The position numbers and the translations under genes were made by a program. Shown one piece after another: positions 36,201-46,074 of a stretch of 64,000 nt of DNA; positions within the stretch are counted from its first letter, which is position 1, and each line of letters begins with the position of its first letter. The notes below the pieces were generated by a model that was given only the letters and a program-made list of their open reading frames with translations, ran no database searches and had not been told where the DNA came from. This DNA is from Cordilura impudica (lineage: Eukaryota > Arthropoda > Insecta > Diptera > Scathophagidae): contig OY821521.1 in NCBI GenBank assembly GCA_963682025.1, positions 49,332,307-49,396,306 of the forward strand, given 5' to 3'.

Positions 36201-39200
36201 TACCATGCGTTTAGAAACCGAATGTCCTAGGCCCAACTAACTGGACATAGAAAATAAGCAAAAACCAAATTTGAGTGGGATTTTTATTAATTTTTTTGGC
36301 TGCAGATATTAAAAAGTTCATATCGGATGATATATCTATATGGGGACTAGGTCCAAAAATGGACCGATCCTGACCATGGTTGGTAAAGTCTCTTGTATTT
36401 TGCGAAAATATATACAAACAAAATTTGAGAAGAATCAGTGCAATATTTTTATTTTTTAATAGATTTAAGTGAAGATCGGGAAGCAGCTCTATATGGGGCC
36501 AAAGGGATCATTTTTGGACTACTCATTAATGGATGTAATGAACGTATACAAACCCAATTTGAGTAAGATCTATATGACAATTTGGATCTTATGGCAATTT
36601 ATGTCGATTTCGCAGGGGTAATTTGTATGGGGGCTAGGTCTGAACATGGACCGATTCTCACCGATTTCAATAGCGTTCATCCCATAGCCGATAAAAGCTT
36701 ATATACCAAATTTCATCAAAATATATTCATATTTACGACCTGCAGTTTGATTACAAGCTTTACATGGACACACAGACGGACGGACGGACGGACGGACATT
36801 GTTAAATCAACTCAGAAAGTGATTCTGATTCGATCGGTATAATTAAAGATGGGTCTAGGTCAAATATTTTTGGTTGTTACAAACAGCAGCACAAAGTCAT
36901 TATACCCAAACCACATAGTGGTATAGGGTATAAAAAGGGCATTTGTTTTGATTTCAAAAAGCATTTTCTATGTGAATTAAAACGAGAAAAAATATTCTTA
37001 TTGAAATTAGAGAACAGCAAAAAACTCGTAGATTTAAGAATTTTCCATTTACGAGTTTTTTTTTTGTGATAGTGGTTTCAAGACCAGGGGTGATAGAGAT
37101 ATAAAAAAAAAACTTGTCCATAAAAAAATCTTATATAATAAACACACACATAAACCACATTTGATCAAGATATGTACTACAATCTGGATCTTAGGGAATT
37201 TAAATTTACATAAGGGGCATTTTATTGGTTTGAACATGATCCTATAAGTTTTTTGAATATATAAGATTGGGTTTGAAAAGATCTACTATTGAGAATTCAT
37301 TAAAAAATCGGTTTTCGAGTATTTTTGAACTAATCAAAAATCTTAGAAAAGGATAGAAGAGCTCATTAAACATAGTTGAGTAAAAAAAATAAACGATACT
37401 AACGTTTTAAGCCAACTCTCTAGTATGAGAGTGACAAAATGAAACTATTTAATAAACTACCTACTTTTGTTTATTCACAAACAAACTAATCTCACATTAG
37501 GTAGTTAATTTATTCAGCGATTATCCCGAAATAAGTAGATTTAAAAAAAATCGCAAGCTGTTTTTCTCTACAAATACGCTCTATCACTTTTAACAACATA
37601 TTTTTTTTCTTTTATTTCATTCTACTTTTAGTCTAGTGTCTACTCACAGTTTCCCAGCATCTCTATGGAGGCCTGTGCTGAAGATGTTGTTAAACTACAA
37701 AATATGTATACTGAATATATACAATTGAAATGTATGTTGTAATTTATCTACTTAAAAAAAAAACACAAACAACAAAAACCTAACTAACAATTAAATCAAT
37801 ATTTCTTTTTTTTATCCTCTAGCCACTTTACAAAAGGTCAACAATACTATGAAATTATTCTATAACAACTCTATGCAATGGAAGGAAAAAATGAATGATA
37901 TGGAAAGTCATTATAAACAACAATTGAATGAATGTCAAAATCAAATTGAAATGGTAATTATATAGATTGTCTTAATGATACTCGCATACAGTTTTAGCGT
38001 TTATCTCCATTGAAAGATAATTTCGCAATTTAAGTAGAATTAGAGAGGCCACTTTTCACTAGTTCTAGACTTTGTTTATTTAAGATGCTAGCCGAGACAC
38101 ATTTAAGTTTTAAAATAAAAAATCATTATAAGCAAAACATTTATATCTAATGTACAGTTAGTTGTGTTCATGAAAATAAGAGTGTTTTCAATTAAAACAA
38201 GTAGGAGTGTTAAATTCGGTTGTGCCGAATTTTTGATAACCTCCACGCAATATTAGGTACGGCATTAAATCCGAACACCAATTAAATTTAATGTTAATTG
38301 GGTTTCTTGTTGGTCAATTTCTATTTTAAAAAACAATGATGCTTAAAAAGAATTAATTATATTTGAAAATTTTCATTATTTTTTTTTTACTAGAGTAGAA
38401 AACCCCTAAGTACTTCATATAACGCCAATGAAATTCATTATTTAACACAGCCGGCATCATAATAATACCCAAAGTTTGATCCCTATAAGCCTGTTTTGAG
38501 ACCTTAGAAGTCATACGATAATTGAAAAAAAAAAAAAAAAAAATTTAATGATTCTTGGCTACAAATTATTAATATTAAAAAAGGAAATTTTAAAATAATT
38601 TTATTTAATACATAAAAACAAAAATAATAAAAACAGGTAAGAAACTAAAGAAAGAAACTAAAATTTTTAGTTTTAAATTTTTAATTTTTATACCCTTGTG
38701 GTTTGGGTATAATGACTTTGTGCTGCTGTTTGTAACTACCAAAAATATTTGACCTAGACCCATCTTTTATTATACCGATCGACTCTGAATCACTTTCTGA
38801 GTCGATTTAGCGATGTCTGTCCGTCCATCCGTCCGTCTGTGTGCCCATGTAAACCTTGTAATCAAACTGCAGGTCGCAAATATGAATATATTTTGATGAA
38901 ATTTGGTATATAGGATGAACGCTATTGAAATTGGTGAGAATCGGTCCATGTTCTGACCTAGCCCCCATACAAATGACCCTTATGAAATCGACATAAATTG
39001 CCATAAGATCGAAATTATCGTATAGATCTTAGTCAAATTGGGTTTGCAGGTGTTTATTACATCCATTAATGAGTAGTCTAAAAACGATCCCTATTGGACA
39101 ACTTTTAGTCATAGGCCCCATATAGAGCTGCTTCCCGATCTTCACTTAAATCTATAAAAAAAACAAAAATATTGCACTGATTCATCTCAAATTTTGTTTG

Positions 39201-42200
39201 TATATATTTTTGCAAAATACAAGAGACTTTACCAAACATGATCAGGATAGGTCCATTTTTGGACTTAGTCGTCATATATATATAGCATCCGATGTGCCTT
39301 TTTATTAAAAAAAAAAATACCTTTTTATTAAAAAAGTACCTTTTATAAAAAAGTACCTTTTATAAAAAAGTACCTTTTATAAAAAAGTACATTTTATAAA
39401 AAAGCACCTTTTATAAAAAAAGTACCATTTCTTCTTTTCTTTTCTGTAAATGTACATCGTAAAAACTACCTTCTCTGAAAAAAAGTACCTTTTCTTAAAA
39501 AAGTACATTTTCTCACCTTTTCTGAAAAAAGTACCTTTTCAGAAAAAAGTAACTTTTCTGGAAAAAGTACCTTTTCTGAAAAAAAGTACCTTTTCTTAAT
39601 AAAGTACATTTTCTTAATAAAGTACATTTTCTTAAAAAAAGTACCTTTTCTGAAAAAGTACGTTTTGTAGAAAAAAACTGCCTTTCCTTAAAAAGTATCT
39701 TTTTTAAAAAAGTACCTATTCTCAAGGAAGTACCTTTCCTAAAAAAGTACCTTTTCTTAAAAAAGTATCTTTCGTTAAAAAAAATACCTTTGCTAAAAAA
39801 GTTCCATTCCTGCAAAATTTATTTTTTAAAGTAACTTTTTTTTTAAATATATTTAATATATTTATATTTATATATTTATTTTAAATATATTTCCATAAAA
39901 ACGTGTCTTTTTCTTAAAAAATTCCTTTTCTTAAAAATATATTTTCTTAAAAAGTATATTTTTCTTGACAAGTAAATTTTTCTTAAAAAAGTAAATTTTT
40001 TCTTATAAAAGTAAATTTTCTTAAAAAGAATCTTTTCAAAAAGTAAAATTTTCTTAAAGAACCTTTCTCAAAAAAGTACATGTTTCTTAAAAAGAAATCT
40101 TTATCGAAAAAAAGGTTCTTGTCTTAAAAAATACATTTTATTAAAAAACGTACATTTTCTTAAAAAATTGAATTTGCTAAAAAGATTACCTATTTATAAA
40201 ATGAACTTTTTTTAAAAGTACCCTTTCTTAAAACAGTAAATTTTCTTTAAAAAAAAAGTTTTTTTTAAAAAATAACCTTTTCCTAAAAAAGTATTTTCTT
40301 AATTTTTCAACGAACATCATTAAAACCAAGTTGGAGGGTATAGCAGCATTCACTTATTTGTGAAGAATAAGTTTATTATTTTTAAACAAAATTGCCTCTA
40401 TCAAACTTAATCAGCCCATTTCTAAACAAAAATTCCGCATGAAATATCTCACTGCTCAATTTTCTCCTATATGAATAAAAATTCCTTCGGAAAAAAATTC
40501 GATGGGAAAAAAGTAGTTATTTTCAACGCACTTGAATTTGGTTTTTTCCCTCAAAAAAATTCCCTTGCAAAACACACGGAAGTTTATATAAAAATTTAAG
40601 AAGTATTTTGATAAAAGAAAATTTAAATAGAAAAAAATTAATATTTCATTGTCCTTGTAGGTTGAAGACTAGACTACAAATAAAGCCCAACTTTAACTTT
40701 TGTTAACTTTAATGGAAGCCAATTCAGGCATTGATTGCGTTTTCCATAGATTCAGGCCACAATTGACTTTTCTTTAGCTATTTCGTTGTTTTTATTCGAC
40801 AACACCAATTTTCTCCACAAGTGCTGGCATCATAGCTATTCTTTTTTTTATTTAATTTTTCTTTAAAAATAAATTTATTTTCGTTTACACACACAAAAAA
40901 AAATACAAAATTAATTATCAATAAGCAAATCAACTGGCTTCGAAATTCGATGATCCCACTTATTCATTTTTTTTTGTTCACGCGGAATTTTTAATTGGAG
41001 GATTTTTTTCTCGAGAAATGTATTTTCCGTGAGAAAGAAATTCCTTGAGAATATTCGTAATTCAGCCCGAATGATTTATTATAATGAATCTCCATTTTTA
41101 AAAAGTTTTTTAAATGCAGCAGAAAAGTTAAAAGTAATATTGGTGTGTATTGTATGTGGAAATCACGATTACGCTCATAAAATATTCTCAAAAGTGCTTT
41201 TGTTCAAAAAGGACTTCCTAAAAAAGAAACTTGTCTTCGAAAAATACTTTTTCTTAAAATAAGTATATTATCTTAAAAAAGTAAGTTTTATTTAAAAAGT
41301 ACATTTTCTTAAAACGGAACTCTTCTATTATTTCTAATAAACCTCCTATAAGCACATAAATATTTTCAGATAGTATTTGAATTTATAAAATCATATAAAG
41401 ATTTTTCCTCCCATTTTCCTTTAAAAATCATTAAAAAATAAAATAAAAACTATTAATTCCCCCCTGTTTTTGAAAGCACTATCACAAAAAAAAAACTCGT
41501 AAATGAAAAAATTCTTAAATCTACGAGTTTTTTGCTGTTCTCTAATTTCAATAAGAATATTTTTTCTCGTTTTAATTCACAGAGAAAAGGCTTTGTGAAA
41601 TCAAAACAAATGCCCTTTTTTTTCTAACATGTTTTTTATTGAACCTTGTCATTATTTTAAAAAATTAGACATTAATTTTATGAAAAAAAAACGATTTTAA
41701 AAAACGTCTACATTTTTCGCTGATTTAAAAAAAAAACTCGTAATAAGTGATGATGCTGTTCTATAACTATAATAAAAACTTTTTATTTACACAATCTATT
41801 TTCCATTATAATTTATTCAATTATAACATAGATTCTTTATGCACTAATTATTGCAAATAAAGGAATTAAAAAAATTTTTTTCATCAAATAACATATTTTT
41901 ATTTTTTTGCATATGTTCGAAACAGTAGTGATGCCAGTCAAATCCAATTTATTTGAATATCGAATTTTTTTGGTGATGCCTAACTTATTAAAAATAGAAA
42001 TGTCATTTTTAATTGAATGAAATTGAAGAACAAAAACAATTAAATGAACAAATAAGTTGTTATTTTAAAAGAAAATATTTTTCTTTATACTTTTTCTATA
42101 AACTTAAGAAAAAACATGCACAAAATACTTAAAAGTTTTTTGTGAAACTGAATAAAGAACCATATGGCCCCTCGGTTTCTAGATAACATATGTTCTTAAC

Positions 42201-45200
42201 TCAAACATATGTTTCCATTAAATAAATAAAAAAAGCGGTTTCAAGAAACCCAAAATTTCAATTTCATGTGATTTTAAATTCACTCTTATTCAAATAACAA
42301 CGTTTCAAGAACAGGGCTGAATATCTTTAGATCCTATATATTATTTGTTGCAATATCTATATGTAAAGATAAGATCTCATATGTGAATCTCAAATTTGTT
42401 AAAATATGTAAATAAAGGAAGAATATATAAATGAATGAATGAAAACGGAACTCTTAATTTGATTTTTGATTTTTTTTTTATCAAAAAGTACTGTTTCTTA
42501 AAAAGTATCTTTTCTTTAAAAGTACATCATCTTAAAAAGTACCTTTTTCGAAAAAAGTTCCCTTAAAAAAGTAAATTTCCTTAAAAAGTACCTTTTCTGA
42601 AAAAGTATATTTTCTTAAAAATGTACATTTACTTGAAAAAGTACATTTTTCTTTAAACAATTTCTTTTTCTTAAAAGTACATTTTTCTTAAAAAGTACCT
42701 TTTCTTTAAAAAGTATCTTTTCTTAAAACAGTACCACCTTTTTCTTAAAATAGTACATTTCTAATGATTGATTTTGAAATTGTTCAAGCTCAAGATCAAA
42801 TGTTTTTACTTTAAATAAAGCAAAAACATTGGCACATTTGTTGTTTCAAAGTTGTTTTAATTTTAGTTTGTTATATTGGAAGAGGCTTAAATAGTATAAC
42901 TTTTGCTTGAATTCTCATTTGGTTGTTTTCAGCAAATGTATATGAATTTAACTTTTTACCAAACAAACTATCTAGTGCTTTTGGTTACTGGTGAGGGTTG
43001 GTGACTCTTCCCGAAACAGCTGTATAACCTGTCATGCAGAATATAGATCAAATTTTTGAAATAAATGTGCCAATATTTTTGCTTTATTTAAAGTGAAAAC
43101 ATCATTAAAATGATAAAAATCGAAAATAAGATTTTTTTATTTTTATAGAAAATAATAAATAGTACATTTCCCTTAAAAAAGTAACTTTTCTCAAAAATTA
43201 CGTTTTCTGGAAAAAAGTACCTTTCCTTTAAAAAGTACCTCCTTGAAAAAGTACCTCTTCTTAAAAAGCCATCTTGTCTTAAAAGTACCTTTTCTTAATA
43301 AAGTACATTTCGAAAAAAAATATCTTTGCTATAGAAGTACTTTTCTTAAAAAAAATATTTTTTGAAGTACCTTTATTTAAGAAAGAATATTTCCATAAAA
43401 GCGAGCCTTTTCTTAAAAATGCCTTTTCTAAAAAAATACATTTTCTTAAAAAGTACCTCTTAAAAACAAGGTTCAGAAAATACACACACGAAACACACAA
43501 TGTTCTGTTCAAAAGCAGCCAACACATATCTTTATTTTCATATCAATCATGTGCGTTTCAAAATTTTCTACGGTGCCCAACACAACCATGACTGTGTTCG
43601 TTTTAATATTTCGTTATTTACACGAACATTTTTGTATCACATACTTTTTGTTTCAATCACACATAAAGCACACATTTTTGAGTGTTGCTTTATTTGAAGT
43701 ACATGTTCTGGTACGTGTACTGAAAAAAACACAGAACATATACAATAAACAGGTTCGAGTTCAGTTATATTTTAAGTCGTGTTTAAAATATAACTGAACT
43801 CGAACCTGTTTATTGTACATGTTGTGCTTTTTCTCACTACACGAGCCACAACACGACTTAAAATATAACTGAACTCGAACCTGTTTATTGTATACGTTCT
43901 GTGTTTTTTTTCAGTACACGTACCAGAACATGAACTTCAAATAAAGCAACACTCAAAAATGTGTGCTTTATGTGTGATTGAAAAAAAAAGTACGTGATAG
44001 AAAAATGTTCGTGTAAATAACGAAATATTAAAACGAACACAGTCATGGTTGTGTTGGGCACCGAAGAAAATTTAAAAACATATATTGTTTACATATATGT
44101 ACGAGTTTTTTATTCAGTGTGTGTTTTTTTCTGAACTCTGCTTAAAAAAGTAAATTTTTCTTGACAAGTTAATTCTTTAAAAAATTACTTTCTATTAAAA
44201 ATTTTACTTTCCTTTGAAGTCATTTTTCTTAAGCTTTTTCTTAAAAAAGTAAAATTTTCTTCAAAAATATCCTTTCTTAGAAAAGTACATGTTTGATAAA
44301 AAGAAACTTTAAAAAAAAATGCATTTTCTTAAAAAACGTACATTTTCTTAATAAGTGCATTTGCTAAAAAGTGTACCTGTTTATAAAATGTACTTCTCTT
44401 AAAAAGTATCCTTTCTTAAAAATGTAGATTTTCTTTAAAAAAAAAATTCTTAAAAAACAATCTGTTCTTCAAAAAAAAAATTTTTTTCAACGATAATCAT
44501 TAGAATCCAGTTGGAGGATTTAGCAGCATTCACTTCTTGTTAAAAAATTTTTATATCAAACTTAATGATTTATCCTATTAATATTATAGATGAATCTCCA
44601 TTTTTTTAAAAAAAAGTTAAAACTAATATTGGAGTGTAAAAGGATATCAGTTCAGAATTCAGATTTCCTACTAATATTTGTACGATCTACGTGTCCTTAA
44701 TATCGAAGACACAAATCTAGTGTATACACATATTTCTAAGCTATTATACACATTTATGGGTCATATAACATTTATTTTTATAATTTTAGTTACGCAAAGA
44801 AAATCAAGACTTCAAACAACGTCTTGAAGCACAATACGAACAAACGAAGGCCATAGATGTAGCCCGACAGAAGGATCGTGAAGAAACTATACAAGAAATA
44901 TCTGAGAAAAATGCATTAATGAAAAATATGAGAGCACAAATCGTTAAATTAGAACATCAACAATTGGTATGTAATACACATATATCAAAATCATAACATC
45001 TCGTAATTATTCACTTTAATTCGGATTAATCTGTTTCAGGCCACTTTTGAAATTATACCCAATAAAGAAACCGGTAAAACTAAACTAAATGATTTCGAAG
45101 AATTCTATGTGACACGTGGTGAACACGAACTCAAAATTAAAGATTTAGAAAGACAATTATCCGAACTATTGGCTTCAAATTTAGACGCGAAAGATGTGGA

Positions 45201-45879
45201 AAAACAATATATAGATGAATTGAATTGTTTGAAAGTAAATTTAACTTCAGCCGAGGAAATCATTAAAAAAAATACTGCTGAAATAGCAGAACTACGGGCT
45301 TTGGACATGGATAAACAAACAAAAATTGAGGAACTGGAAATAACTAACAAAAAATTATGTGCCACAAATGCACAGCTAAATGAACGTATTGTTGTGTTGG
45401 AACAACAGAATGATGTGCATCGCAAAGACTTCGAAATGGAACGTGATAGTCGTCAAACGATTGTTGGGGAAAAACAACAAATATTGCAAGATTTACGAGC
45501 CTTACAAAAGAAAAATCAAGAACTTATTGAAGATCGTCAAAACCTGGTAGAGTCTTATGAGAGAAAAATAACGTCCTCATCATCATCATCTTTTGAAACA
45601 AGTTCATCACCATTGGTAGAGATTGCAGCTGCTGCCCAAACATATTATGTAAATAATCCTCAACGACCTATTCGAGTAGGTTTTTATTGCCATATGAAAC
45701 ATGTTTTACGTTTTATTAATTATATTTTTTTTATCTTCCAGGTTTTGCCGTCGTCGTCAGAATCATCCAACTCAAATTCTGCACCAGCTTCTGTCTATCA
45801 TTGTCCGATTTGTAATAAAGCCTTCAAATCGTTGAACGTTTTACAGAGTCATGTTAATGATTGTATTGATAAAAACTAA
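26619..45879 (+). CDS. key: kenny, NEMO/IKK-gamma regulatory subunit (6 coding exons)
   Basis: Spliced CDS: 26619-27221, 37632-37731, 37823-37953, 44790-44966, 45040-45675, 45742-45879. All introns are GT-AG and the phases agree, giving 594 aa. In flies Kenny with the kinase Ird5 forms the IKK complex that activates Relish in the IMD antibacterial pathway. Visible features: SFVVLG (residues 6-11), an Atg8-binding LIR type reported at the Kenny N-terminus; a duplicated MEQS..ESKLWS segment (72-82, 92-103); long coiled coils (about 225-505); a UBAN region with DFEMERDSR (467-475), which binds linear and K63 ubiquitin; a Ser-rich linker; and a CCHC zinc finger (C570, C573, H586, C590). An in-frame TAA 30 bases upstream supports the ATG. 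It is longer than the roughly 390 aa of Drosophila Kenny, mostly in exon 1 and the coiled coil. Confidence 0.93.
28366..30735 (+). repeat. AAAAATGAAAAATTAAAA array with unique flanks, in kenny intron 1
   Basis: The flank 28366-28512 (GATGTGTAAACATCTTTAGG..., CACAAAAACAGCGTAAC) and the flank 30570-30735 (CTGCAGTTGATTACTATAAG...TAGATGTTTACAG) enclose about 2 kb of degenerate AAAAATGAAAAATAAAAAAT. The right flank recurs inverted at 47810-47960 and part of the left flank at 62360-62394. The whole is therefore a dispersed element carrying an internal array, not a private satellite. Minus-strand open frames in it (FSFFIF-type) are artefacts of the array. Confidence 0.75.
31512..32185 (+). repeat. 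TATACCC family repeat (copy T2)
   Basis: From TATACCCTTTACCAATATGT through GTCCGTCCGTTTGTGTGTCC to GGCATAGGGTATCG and the 16-bp palindrome GTCGGTCTAGACCGAC at its end. Open frames inside are not genes. Confidence 0.75.
32393..33340 (+). pseudogene. Tc1-like transposase relic
   Basis: Degenerate pieces in plus orientation: [17 protein letters not shown] near 32395, then [17 protein letters not shown] near 33065 and [14 protein letters not shown] near 33140, ending in an [20 protein letters not shown] tail near 33300. These are the second catalytic Asp and the DDE C-terminal contexts of Tc1 transposases. Frames are broken by stops, and a 120-bp-unit minisatellite (32530-32965) lies between the pieces. 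Confidence 0.7.
32530..32965. repeat. About four tandem units of roughly 115-120 bp
   Basis: Each unit has CTCCGTGACTGTGCGTGACT, AAGTTAATCTTT, ACCAAGTTTCAGATTGAT and GGATGAGGGGAAATGGG. Units diverge by roughly 10-20 percent by eye. It lies between the two parts of the Tc1 relic. Confidence 0.8.
33440..35290 (-). pseudogene. Degenerate mariner transposase, interrupted by a nested element
   Basis: On the minus strand the order is a helix-turn-helix region ([13 protein letters not shown] near 35000, [11 protein letters not shown] near 34960), then [20 protein letters not shown] near 34700, a [13 protein letters not shown] segment near 34600, and after the insertion [13 protein letters not shown] near 33690. 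This is the DD34D mariner layout: TxDE, WDARG, HDNAPAH. Multiple stops and frameshifts are visible. It sits in kenny intron 1, antisense to the gene. Confidence 0.75.
33722..34494. mobile_element. Terminal-inverted-repeat element with 8-bp target duplication, nested in mariner
   Basis: The ends are GGGCGCTGGTACCTAGGCCC and, inverted, GGCGCTGAGTACTTAGGCCC, followed on both sides by AATGAACAAATGCCCC-like sequence. ATTTAAGT flanks both ends (33714-33721, 34495-34502). The 8-bp duplication fits the hAT or P superfamilies. A non-autonomous copy of 773 bp; an 86-codon open frame inside has no recognisable domain. Confidence 0.8.
35367..37090. mobile_element. 850-bp dispersed element, copy A, with nested insertion
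   Basis: CCTGTTCTTGAAACGTTG at the left and the inverse CCTGGTCTTGAAACCAC at the right bound the element. Its body matches, inverted, 41461-42316. Within copy A an extra 0.84 kb (about 36096-36935, TATACCC repeat T3) interrupts the sequence between ACATGTTAGA and GGGCATTTGTTTTG. Confidence 0.75.
36096..36935 (-). repeat. TATACCC family repeat (copy T3), nested in copy A
   Basis: In inverted orientation it carries AACAAGTAAGAAAATTATAG, the palindrome GTCGGTCTAGACCGAC, ATACCCTATACCATGCG, GGACGGACGG repeats and TATAGGGTATA. Comparison with the uninterrupted copy B shows its borders to within a few bases. Confidence 0.75.
37632..37731 (+). CDS. key: kenny exon 2
   Basis: Acceptor TTCTACTTTTAG and donor AAAT|GTATGT, 100 bases ending in phase 1. 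It encodes [20 protein letters not shown] and then the start of the coiled coil, in the position of the kinase-binding part of NEMO proteins. It is too short to show up as an open frame of its own. Confidence 0.9.
37823..37953 (+). CDS. key: kenny exon 3
   Basis: Acceptor TTATCCTCTAG, donor GAAATG|GTAATT, 131 bases. Encodes a coiled-coil segment ([20 protein letters not shown] and following). Separated from exon 2 by a normal 91-bp intron. Confidence 0.9.
38205..38640 (+). repeat. TTCGGCTGTGCCGAA family repeat (copy 1)
   Basis: Starts AAAACAAGTAGGAGTGTTAAATTCGG with the small hairpin TTCGGTTGTGCCGAA, then a CCTCCACG tract and GTTTCTTGTTGGTCAATTTC. Related copies lie at 46075-46740 and 47043-47460. 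Confidence 0.65.
38690..39290 (+). repeat. TATACCC family repeat (copy T4)
   Basis: TATACCCTTGTGGTTTGGGT, GTCCGTCCATCCGTCCGTCT, TCAAACTGCAGGTCGCAAAT and GATGAAATTTGGTATATAGG. Runs directly into the AAGTACC minisatellite. Confidence 0.7.
41461..42316. mobile_element. 850-bp dispersed element, copy B (uninterrupted)
   Basis: Inverse of copy A at 35367-37090 over its whole length, with CCCCCTGTTTTTGAAAGCAC and the inverse CCCTGTTCTTGAAACG at the ends. It shows the empty site of insertion T3. Both copies are in kenny introns, in opposite orientation, flanking exons 2 and 3. Confidence 0.75.
42765..43135. mobile_element. Small inverted-repeat element
   Basis: AGATCAAATGTTTTTACTTT...AAACATTGGCACATTTG at the left is mirrored by AAATGTGCCAATATTTTTGC...AAAGTGAAAAC at the right. 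Same family as 12118-12250 and 20530-20650. Confidence 0.6.
43468..44140. mobile_element. Foldback element FB1 (near-perfect long palindrome)
   Basis: The left arm from CAAGGTTCAGAAAATACACACA and the right arm ending GTGTGTTTTTTTCTGAACT are inverted copies almost throughout. Examples are ACGGTGCCCAACACAACCAT near 43570 with ATGGTTGTGTTGGGCACCG near 44045, and AACAGGTTCGAGTTCAGTTA near 43749 with its inverse at two central places. It is inserted in the AAGTACC minisatellite within kenny intron 3. Confidence 0.85.
44790..44966 (+). CDS. key: kenny exon 4
   Basis: Acceptor TATAATTTTAG, donor CAATTG|GTATGT, 177 bases, phase 0 at both ends. Encodes a 59-residue coiled-coil segment starting [20 protein letters not shown]. 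Preceded by the 6.8 kb repeat-filled intron 3. Confidence 0.9.
45040..45675 (+). CDS. key: kenny exon 5 (coiled coil and UBAN)
   Basis: Acceptor AATCTGTTTCAG, donor ATTCGA|GTAGGT, 212 codons. It contains the long heptad region and the UBAN signature [20 protein letters not shown], aligned in my reading with the corresponding NEMO segment, then a serine run encoded by TCA repeats. Confidence 0.92.
45676..45741 (+). other. kenny intron 5, 66 bp, stop-free and frame-preserving
   Basis: GTAGGT...TTATCTTCCAG. Its length is a multiple of three and it has no in-frame stop, so retention would insert 22 residues ([20 protein letters not shown] and two more) between UBAN and zinc finger. The pyrimidine tract and the Phe/Ile-rich translation argue that it is an intron. 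Confidence 0.8.
45742..45879 (+). CDS. key: kenny exon 6 (zinc finger)
   Basis: 45 codons plus TAA. Encodes a Ser/Asn linker and the terminal finger [20 protein letters not shown] followed by C, the CX2C...HX3C pattern of the NEMO/optineurin finger. No canonical AATAAA was seen soon after the stop. Confidence 0.92.
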   Translation, partial: VLPSSSESSNSNSAPASVYHCPICNKAFKSLNVLQSHVNDCIDKN

Positions 45880-46074
45880 TTGCATTATTATCGAAATATG
45901 TTTGAATATCTAAATATTGTATCTTTCATAGAATATAAGAATCATGATTTTTTAGTAAATATGTTTTTTTTTAGTTGCAACTTTAAAGAAGTAACAGTGA
46001 CATTATAACATAAATATATAATCGAAATGCAAGTTATGCAGCTTTAATTTTATTGAAGCGGAAGAGGAAAAAGA

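Larger units (their letters stand above)
39296..44490. repeat. Degenerate AAGTACCTTTTCTTAAAA minisatellite, split by insertions
   Basis: About 15-20-bp units of the type AAGTACCTTTTCTTAAAA occupy 39296-40310, 41200-41330, 42478-42760, 43155-43466 and 44141-44490. Between them sit the dispersed element copy B, a small inverted-repeat element and a foldback element. Minus-strand Phe/Lys-rich open frames (for example 39513-39815) are array artefacts. Confidence 0.75.

Noticed and set aside
39513..39815. 100-codon minus-strand frame rich in Phe/Lys
   Set aside because: It follows the AAGTACC minisatellite periodicity.
45676..45741. Treating 45040-45879 as one continuous kenny exon
   Set aside because: The stop-free frame across this segment is explained by an intron with good GTAGGT and TTCCAG signals and a pyrimidine tract; the encoded residues do not fit a NEMO linker.
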